The notes below the pieces were generated by a model. That model was not told the origin of the DNA. It worked only from the letters and a program-made list of their open reading frames with translations, and did no database searches. This document shows positions 57,211 through 64,000 of a stretch of 64,000 nucleotides of DNA, piece after piece; within the stretch, counting starts at the first letter, position 1; each line of letters starts with the position of its first letter. The DNA lies in the NCBI GenBank assembly GCA_963971425.1, contig OZ020519.1, forward strand, positions 2,992,028 to 3,056,027, read 5' to 3'. The position numbers were made by a program, and so were the translations under genes. This stretch comes from Bryoerythrophyllum caledonicum (taxonomy: Eukaryota > Streptophyta > Bryopsida > Pottiales > Pottiaceae).

Positions 57211-57329
57211 ATTACGATGGTGTGACCGGGAGCAAAAAAAATTAAAAATCAATAATTTGAAATGGGAAGGAGGAAAACTTTCCTTGGGATTTGTTGTTGG
57301 CTGCCGGCTATTGCTGGCTCCCAAGGAAC

Positions 57330-57700
57330 TGCTGCCCAGCCTGCTCCAGCTCCTGGTTACCTTTGCCTCCTGCTCCTGGGCACCGGGGCGGGCTGGACTG
57401 CTGCCTGGACCTGGCCTGGACTGCGGCTCAGACTGATCCTAGGCTGCTGCCTGGACCTAGCCTGAACTGCGGTTGGGACTGGTCCTGATTGCTGCCTCGA
57501 CCTGGCCTGGACTGCGGCTGGGGCTGATCCTGGACTGTTGGCTGGGACTGGTCTTGGGCTGCTGCCTGGACTTGGCTTGGACTACGGCTGGGGCTGGTTC
57601 TGGACTGCTAGCTGGGACTGGTCCTGGGCTGCTGCCTGGACCTGGCCTGGACTGCGGCTGGGACTGATCTGGGACTGCTGGCTGCTAGCTCCAAGACGCC
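57330..57700 (+). repeat. Gly/Leu/Trp-like tandem array, non-coding
   Basis: CTGCTGCCTGGACCTGGCCT plus GGACTGCGGCTGGGACTG repeats about five times with a period of about 60-90 bp, in the interior of the LTR element. Confidence 0.75.
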
Positions 57701-57939
57701 AGAAACCCTAATTTCGCATTTTCTCAAAAAATACAAATGTTGGGGTTTTTGCAAAAACCCACAAAACCCTAGTAGTGCAATGAGTAGAGAAACACTCTAA
57801 ACCTAGGATACAACTCAAAAACAACCAAAATTTTCACAAACAAGCTTCCAAAACCCTAGATCTAGATCTCAAAGCTTCAAACCCTAGTTGCCTCCTTGTA
57901 GCAAGAGCCACATGATTTGAACTTGTGCATGGTCGCCAC

Positions 57940-58489
57940 TGTTAAAGGAAGATTGACCTACAAACTCACTTTCATATAAACCCTAGAAACCCTAATGAAA
58001 CCCTGATTTACTCAAAACTCCTCATAAAACCTCAAATCACGTCGGATTTTATTGGTTAAGTCATAGTTTGTACATGGCAAAGTCTCTCCAACTCAATGTG
58101 ATCTCAAAACCTCTACCAAATCCTCAAACCCTAATTGTGTCTAAGCTCTAGCTCTAAGTTGCAAGTGTGTGAGAGAGAGAGAGAGAGAGCTCCAAGCTCC
58201 CCCTCCATGTGCACCAAACCCTAACAGAAGTCATCCGGCGGATGAACACTGGGCTGGATGGAAGTCATCCAGCTGCCCAGGTTCATCCAAATGGCGGATG
58301 AAACTGGTCAGGACGGAAATCATCCGCCTGGCCAGGTTCCATCCGGCCAGCCCAGTGGATGAAATACTGTCCAGGACGGAAATCATCCGCCTGGCCAGGT
58401 TCATCCACTGGAGAGCCCAAAAACTCAACCGGCTTCAAAAAGAAATATAATACTACCTTGGTCCTCTAATCCTGGTTCTCCGTTTAACA
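57940..58489 (-). repeat. 5' LTR of the non-coding LTR element
   Basis: 550 bp, nearly identical to 53745-54233 apart from about 61 bp of additional sequence near 58337-58400, a local duplication of the GGAAATCATCCGCCTGGCCA segment. Confidence 0.92.
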
Positions 58490-58494
58490 ATGCG

Positions 58495-59560
58495 TTCGCC
58501 GGGGAATTTGGTGCACATCTCAGATTTCTTCGGAAATTGCTCGCGGTGTTGATTGCCTGCAAGACTGCGCGCGCAAACTTGATGATTGATGTATATTTGT
58601 GGAAGCCCTTGTATGTGTTGAGACTTAGACAAGAAGCTTAGTCCGTTGTAGCTAATGTGGTCAAGGCGCCGGTGCCAAACTTCTACTTCATCACGTTCCT
58701 CCGTTAATAGAGCTTCTGTAGTTGACTCTTGGAAGTAATAGAGTCCGTTTGATGAGTCTCTGTTGTTTGTTGCCACTATCGTGTGATTTCAAAAGATCCA
58801 ACAATGTTTGCTATCAAATGTTACTGTGTGACCTAATTAATCTGTGATGGATCCAACTGATAGAAGATTTCTCTTCATGCTAGGAACATACCAAACATTG
58901 TCCAACTTTATTTCGCTCGTGTTGGTGCAAAGTGTTGAAGTGCCCGTCCCTTGGATAGGATGAGATTCGCCTCCTTCGGTTTTTACATCCTCTTGATAAC
59001 CGGAGGGGTTTGGTGCCTCATCAAATCTAGTGACATCTCATGCTATGTGCAAGGTCACACCGCTATCGAGGTACCATGGGTTCTGATCTACAGAATAGTA
59101 GAGATTTGGATGGTAATATCCATGGTACGGATCATAGTACTGTGCACTAGGCAATTCAATAGGGAATGCAGACTCGTTACCTCCTTATGAATCTACCGGA
59201 TAGTAGGATTCGTAGTATTGATCATAGAATAGTGCGCCGATCAATTCACCAGAGTTGGCATATTTGCTTCCTCATGTTTGGTGTGGTTGTGCGTGGCTAT
59301 CACGCGCCATGTGACTTGGTTTCCGCAATTATAGCAGATGATCTAAGGTTGATGATAGTGCGCCGTCATGGATGCATGTGTAGGTACAGTTGGTCGCGGC
59401 CGTTCGTATGATGGGCGGTAGTTCGGTGGAGCAGGTGGCGTCCACTACCAGTGCATTCTGCCGCTGGGGTAGTTGGGATATCCTAGGGGGCCTCTAGCAT
59501 GTGTCCAACGTCTTGTCCGTAACCTCTTCCTTATGTGTTGTTGCTTGTTGTGGAAATGTG
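58495..59560 (-). pseudogene. copia zinc knuckle, protease and GAG-pre-integrase region
   Basis: On the minus strand: a degenerate zinc knuckle (CYNCGN, frame change, HMARDS, about 59290-59330), protease NPWYLDSGVTLHI (about 59060-59090, DSG motif kept), NVWYVPSMKRNLLSVGS (about 58870-58910), and VWHRRLDHISYNGLSFLSK (about 58680), the HH site of the pre-integrase domain. Stops break the frame repeatedly. Confidence 0.88.
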
Positions 59561-59564
59561 ACTG

Positions 59565-60119
59565 CTAGGGCTTTGTCATCCCCCAAGCACTGATCTCGTT
59601 GTTGTCGTCAATTGTTTCAGCAATCAGCTTGTTGGATACCTTGTCAAAAGTCAGCTTCGTTGAGTTGAGATTTGTCAGTGTTTGTATGGTGCTATCGTAC
59701 GATCTTGGTAGTCCGTTGAGTACAGATTGAGCAAGGTGTCGTTCGTTGATCTCTTCTCCTATGCTCTCTAGCTCATCACACATATCTCTTACTTGATTAA
59801 GGAATTCTTCCACAGGGTAGCTTTCAACCATCATCATTGAATGTAGATCGTTTAGCAAGGACAAGATCTGTGAGTTGTCACTTGCAAAGAAGCGTTCCAC
59901 GAGTGCCGTCCAAGCAAGCGCTGGATCTGTGCATATGGCAATAGTGGAAATAAGATGGTCAGCTGTAAAGCTAAGAAGGAAGTGACATGCAAGAAATTTC
60001 TTCTTTTGGAGATTTATAGCTGAGATCAGCTCTCCATTGATTGTGACTCGATAAATATATGGTTTGTGCTCTGTTTCGGATATGGTCCATAATCCTTCTG
60101 CTCTAAGGATTCCTCTCAA
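59565..60119 (-). pseudogene. copia GAG (UBN2-type) fragment
   Basis: A 184-residue open frame with ALAWTALVERFFASDNSQ, LLNDLHSMMMVESYPVEEF, LNQVRDMCDELESIGEEI and VLNGLPRSYDS, the typical order of the copia GAG domain. Its upstream part towards the 5' LTR (60120-60406) is damaged by stops. It forms the particle capsid in active elements. Confidence 0.9.
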
Positions 60120-60384
60120 CTTGAAACTTCAACTGTAGTAGTTTACTAGACCTTTCAACTTCTCTCCCTCTCAAACCATTGTGAAGTCTGCCATCTTGTC
60201 TAGAGCTATGATGTACTTAGTATTGTGATCTGTGATTTGTTTTGGTGAGCAGTGAAGGCGGCAGTGCCGGCCAACGACCCTCCTACTTCAAGTGTGAAGA
60301 TCTGAACCTCTCACTCTCTTTCCTCGTGTAATGTCGTACTAGTTGTGCTCTCACTATTCTGTGTTCACTCCATTCTCTAGCCAG

Positions 60385-60402
60385 TGCTCTAATACCATGT
60401 AG
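60385..60402 (-). other. Primer binding site of the copia element
   Basis: Just inside the 5' LTR the minus strand reads TGGTATTAGAGCACTGG, matching the initiator tRNA-Met primer site TGGTATCAGAGC used by most plant copia elements, with one change. Confidence 0.85.
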
Positions 60403-60406
60403 AAAA

Positions 60407-60567
60407 TGACATCTATACAAACCGAGGAGTGGTGCAAGTGCACACTGCCGATACGGGCAGGAAGTATGGGTAATATATTGTTGAGATAGATAGAGAGGAT
60501 GAAAGTACAGGGATGAAAAGATGGAGACGATGAAGATCATCGGGGGAAAGAGCGCCCAATTTCAACA
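60407..60567 (-). repeat. 5' LTR of the copia element
   Basis: 161 bp, TGACATC...TTTCAACA, the partner of 38437-38597. Confidence 0.9.
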
Positions 60568-60805
60568 ATTATTGTATGCTAATCATTATTGATTCTCACG
60601 AAGCTGCAATATACCTTCCCTTCCATATACAAGTAATTTTTTTTTATCAAACTTGCAATCACAAAAGACTAATCTTCTCAATGTACCTTGGACCATCTAA
60701 ATAGCGTACATTCGGGTCAATTACAGCACCTATGCAATGTATGGATGTCATCTAGACAATACACGGCTCTCACACCTTATCAGGATGGGAGAATGACGTG
60801 CCTAG
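60568..60805. other. Spacer
   Basis: No feature recognised. Confidence 0.4.
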
Positions 60806-62570
60806 TCAGAAAAAATGCAATGGCAGACGCGGCCTCGCAACCACGAGCAACAGGTCACGTTTCTGCAGCACAAAGGTCGCCTTCTCCGACATATCCAGCT
60901 TCTCAATGTCACCAGCACAACTCAAATCAAAGGTGTGAAAAAAGCTCGCTACCTGCAGGTTCACCGATGTCACCGCCAAGGACGCCCAAGGACACAACCT
61001 CCGCCCGGATCCAAACGGCAACATGCCGAACTATTGCTGATCTTGGGACTCCATGCCCGAGTACAACCCGCCCTCTAGAAATCGCTTTGGCTGAAACTCC
61101 AAGGGACTCTTCTACAACTTCGGGTCGCGCCCAATCCCCTAAGTGTTCACAAATAGGCGCGTCTTCTCCAAGATGTTGTACCCGAAGGCTTTTGTGTCGT
61201 ACAGGCTTTGGCACTGGATTAGTAAGCAGATGGGCGGGTGTAGGCGCAACACCTCTTTCACTACCGCTTGCATGTACGGGAGGTGGGGCACGTTGGATTT
61301 CGTGACGACGCGGTTGCTCCCCACCTTGTGGTCTAGCTCGGAGAGGACCTCCTTGAGGATGCTCGGGTTGCGCAGAATCTTGGTCACTACCCACTCGCTT
61401 GTCACCATCGGCGTGTCGGTCTCCGCGAGAAACACGTCCAATACGTCATGGACGTACACATTTTAGTGGCCATTGTTGGAATGCAAGAATGTTTTGAGGT
61501 GTAGTAAGAGATTTGAGCCGTGAGGATCTCACCCAGATGAGGTAGGAGACGTGTTCTTGGTAACGTCAACGTCCGGATTATCAAGCTCTTATAGAAGCAC
61601 ATCCAAGAAGCTCTTGTTGTCATCGGAGACGGGGTTCATCTTCCGGTGCTCCTTGTGCTCGTTGATGAGCTTTGTGTAGAAGTTGTGCATGCTCTGCGCT
61701 TGCTTGCGGAACCTGAGTTCGAGGCGCTGCGGGTCTAACCACTCGGGTAGGAAGTTGAAATAGTCCTGCACGTGGATGGCGCTCAAAAGGCGCACCATGT
61801 CCTCCGTGATGGCGATGAACTCAAACGCGTCGGAGTCCATCACGACGGACATGGCGTCGCCCGTGTGGTCGCTCTTGCCCAGCAATCGCTTGCCGAGCAC
61901 CATGCAAGAGATGATGTTTGTGGTGACGACGTGGAAGTGGGTATTGATGCGGATGGGGCCTTTCTCGCGGGATACCACGAGGAGCATGTAGGCAAGCTCC
62001 TCCGCACGGATGTCCTTGGAGGCCTCTTGGCGCTTTGCGAATGTGAGCTAGCTCACAAAGATCTTCCGCAGGTGGCGATTTACTGGCGTGAGGTCGTGGA
62101 GCACGATGTCTGCACTCAAGTTTTCCAATATTGTTTTTATGTCATGACAAGAAATACTATTGTGTAATTGCAGCAGGGTGTGTTAGATTCAGCACAAGAG
62201 TGCAGATGAAAAAAAAATTATCTAGCTTAAAAAGAGATTCTTACCTTTTGGAGACGATGACCTCGGCGGCGCGGCACGGGGGTTAGAAGGAGAGGTTGGC
62301 GTCCTGCACCTTGAGAAAATCCTTGGCGGTTTTCGAGGACGTGGCGACGATAAAGAGCTTCCGGCCGAGGTGCACGGGCATGAGAGGGCCATATGTCTTA
62401 GCGAGATCCGCCAGGTTCTTATGCGGCAGCGTGCCGAGCAGGTGCAGCGAGCCTATGATGGGCAGCGGCGACGCCCCCGAGGTAAGTCCAATTTCTATTG
62501 CGAGCCTGATAACAACCTCCGGGTCACAAAGATAACCAACAACGCCACTACTACAACCTGCACATGAAGA
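60806..62570 (-). pseudogene. Cytochrome P450 pseudogene (CYP71-clan type)
   Basis: Read on the minus strand in order: N-terminal PLPIIGSLHLLGTLPHKNLA and YGPLMPVHLG (about 62490-62350); a C-helix-like HLRKIFVS (about 62080); an IINTHF-type middle (about 61950-61590); the I-helix AETDTP (about 61420); K-helix VVKEVLRLHPPI (ExxR kept, about 61250); and the heme loop PFGSGRRLCPW (about 61000), where the Gly after CP is Trp. A stop at about 61140 follows RLFVNT. TAG/TGA codons and frame changes separate the parts (ANLSF*, FVS*LTF). P450s of this clan oxidise plant secondary metabolites at the ER membrane. The substrate cannot be inferred. Not functional as it stands. Confidence 0.88.
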
Positions 62571-62599
62571 GCAGATCATAAACAAAACACGGTCGCAGA

Positions 62600-64000
62600 C
62601 AGCTCATGTTATATGATCTAGCGTTCAACTAGAGTTCCATGAGGTCTTGAGTCTCAAAATTCATGTCTAGATCTGAGGACTCCATAATCTGTGAATCCAG
62701 TCAGAAGAAGGTCTCATAATCTTAATATCAGCTTACACAGCTGTGCTTACTAGATGATGTAACTAGAGAGGAAACCAATAGTATTTTCCAATCGTAGCCA
62801 AACCGAGGTTCTTGGTCTAAGAAATCATCAGAGGCAATGCGACAACTGTCAATTTCCATTACACCAATCCCTGACACTAAAGTCCTGATAGGAGCATGTG
62901 CGAAGCGTACTGAGAGAGCCTCAGTGATTGGAGCCATGGTAGTAATAATGCACAAGTTTGTCCCCGCAGCCACTATCTCATCAAAACATCTCTTTGGAGA
63001 CATAGAAGTAGCACGTTGTCCATTTGACTGCTTCGACTACCAATCCACGCCGTGCTGCAGCGGTCGAATGTGCTCTACGTGGTATCTAGAATTGGTCCTA
63101 GCTCTTGCATCAGAATGTGTACAATGCATTGGCATCTATCGCCGTTGCTGACCAATCATATGCCAATTAGTGTGGCTATTTGATGCTCATATGTAGCTAT
63201 TTGATGGTCTTTTGTGATTTTCACTATTTCTTTGATTCCCGCAAAGATATGATTCTTTATTTGATTGGATTGTGAGTCAAGGAGATTTTTATTTTGGAAT
63301 TTGACATCTTATAATGTCATAGGCGATTCAAATTGGGCCTTAAGTACATGCGCCGTACAATTCCTTGATATTCAATCCTTGATTTATTCAATTGTTGATT
63401 TGATTCCACACCAACTTTGAGGGTGGTGGATGGACGCATCATACCTTCTTCTGGATTGACTGCTTTGAGAGTCTCTATATTTGGGTAGGCATTTAAAGGT
63501 GTATTATGTGTACACTTTTGTATGTGTGGTGTTTGTTTACTTAGTGATGATTATTGCACTTGATTTGTTGTGTATGATAATCTCTATTTACACAACAAGT
63601 GTCACAATATGTGGCATTGAGTACCGAATACTATTGGCTAGATGGTTGAGGAGTAGCTCCGCAAAACCTGGTGAGGTTAGGCTTGGTGCTAGTCACATTT
63701 GCATCATGTTTGTAGTGAGAGTTGTTGGGCCTCACCACCAACCCCAAACATGTTTGCTCTGTGATAGATGGTGTTTCTAGTGGCATTGTGTGTTGGAGAG
63801 GGGTTGTTTAGATCTAGATCTAGATTATGAATTGTACAAGGAGATGTTTTTGGATCCAACATAAAGAGGTGAGGTAAAACTGAGGCGAGTACCGTGTGTT
63901 GGACCATAATCTGCTAGATCCAACTCAAACTTGTATATTGACATCTTCTAGATCTAGAGCTAGTGTTGGAAGCTGACTAGAAACATTGAAACCAACGCCT
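62600..64000. other. Right end of the window, no recognised gene
   Basis: Overlapping open frames on both strands at 62728-63151 show no domain that I know. The rest is AT-rich. A CTAGATCTAGATC-type palindromic cluster lies near 63810-63825 and 63948-63960. Confidence 0.4.

Larger units (their letters stand above)
53745..58489 (-). mobile_element. Non-coding LTR retrotransposon (LARD/TRIM-like) with internal arrays
   Basis: LTRs at 53745-54233 and 57940-58489 begin TGTTAAAGG and end GTTTAACA. The perfect 5-bp duplication ATGCG (53740-53744, 58490-58494) flanks the element. On the minus strand a primer-site-like TGGCGACCATGC follows the 5' LTR (right), and a polypurine tract AGAAGGGGGATAA precedes the 3' LTR (left), which sets the orientation. 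The 3.7-kb interior has no gag or pol domain and consists largely of tandem repeats. It must be mobilised in trans. Confidence 0.93.
38437..60567 (-). mobile_element. Ty1/copia LTR retrotransposon, decayed, containing two nested elements
   Basis: Outer LTRs of 161 bp lie at 38437-38597 and 60407-60567. The gene order on the minus strand is gag (about 60119-59565), protease, integrase, reverse transcriptase, RNase H, which is the copia order. It is interrupted by a 12.1-kb hAT (40712-52804) and a 4.7-kb LTR element (53745-58489). Subtracting both with their target duplications leaves 5280 bp. A matching 5-bp duplication outside the LTRs was not found (GAATG versus ATTAT). Frames carry many stops and frameshifts, so it is inactive. 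Confidence 0.92.

Noticed and set aside
62728..63151. Overlapping opposite frames of about 90-105 codons
   Set aside because: No recognisable domain, no promoter or splice evidence; left unannotated.

Overview
The window is nuclear DNA of a land plant with a repeat-rich genome. Evidence for this is a spliced GC-rich gene with plant TATA/intron signals, a GT-2-type trihelix fragment, a plant-type P450 pseudogene, telomere-like CCCTAAA units, and CACTA, MULE, hAT and Ty1/copia elements. The GC-rich TolB-like gene recalls a monocot, but I cannot fix the lineage from sequence alone. Most of the window is transposon; only one gene (27225-29491) looks like an intact host gene.

Layout: 1-312 is the edge of a trihelix gene or pseudogene (minus). 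About 2.0-10.8 kb is a decayed Mutator-like unit A: a plus-strand SWIM-type MULE transposase converging on a minus-strand zinc-finger/Ulp1-protease-like gene. About 13.8-18.8 kb is a second copy B of the Ulp1-type gene, split by a CACTA element (16917-18277). The 8-mer GTAGTGCA (either strand) is scattered through A and B, inside exons, introns and flanks. 11.8-13.4 kb is a T-rich strand-biased tract. 19-24.6 kb holds tandem arrays, a duplicated block with two small nested elements and an empty-site copy, a 28-bp CACGTG minisatellite and dispersed repeats.

24647-27039 is a complete Tc1-type DD34E element with an intact transposase, lying about 110 bp upstream of the TATA box of the TolB-like beta-propeller gene. 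A second complete element, a TTF-finger hAT (29483-33026), sits in the last codons of that gene and supplies its present stop codon. 33-38.4 kb is AT-rich with no gene that I can support.

38437-60567 is a Russian-doll structure. A Ty1/copia retrotransposon on the minus strand (161-bp LTRs) was interrupted by a 12.1-kb hAT element (40712-52804, perfect 8-bp target duplication) and by a 4.7-kb non-coding LTR retrotransposon (53745-58489, perfect 5-bp target duplication). Removing both inserts leaves about 5.28 kb, the normal size of a copia element. The 12.1-kb hAT is the most unusual object. Besides a BED/DUF659 transposase with a long C-terminal extension, it carries a protein-kinase-like gene, a coiled-coil/RING gene and a truncated paralogue of the latter. 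Copies of a GGGGACGTCCCC palindrome lie in its intergenic spaces and near both ends. Several of its genes carry nonsense codons or frameshifts, so this copy looks like a decaying member of a cargo-bearing family.

60806-62570 is a cytochrome P450 pseudogene (minus). The last 1.4 kb has nothing I recognise.
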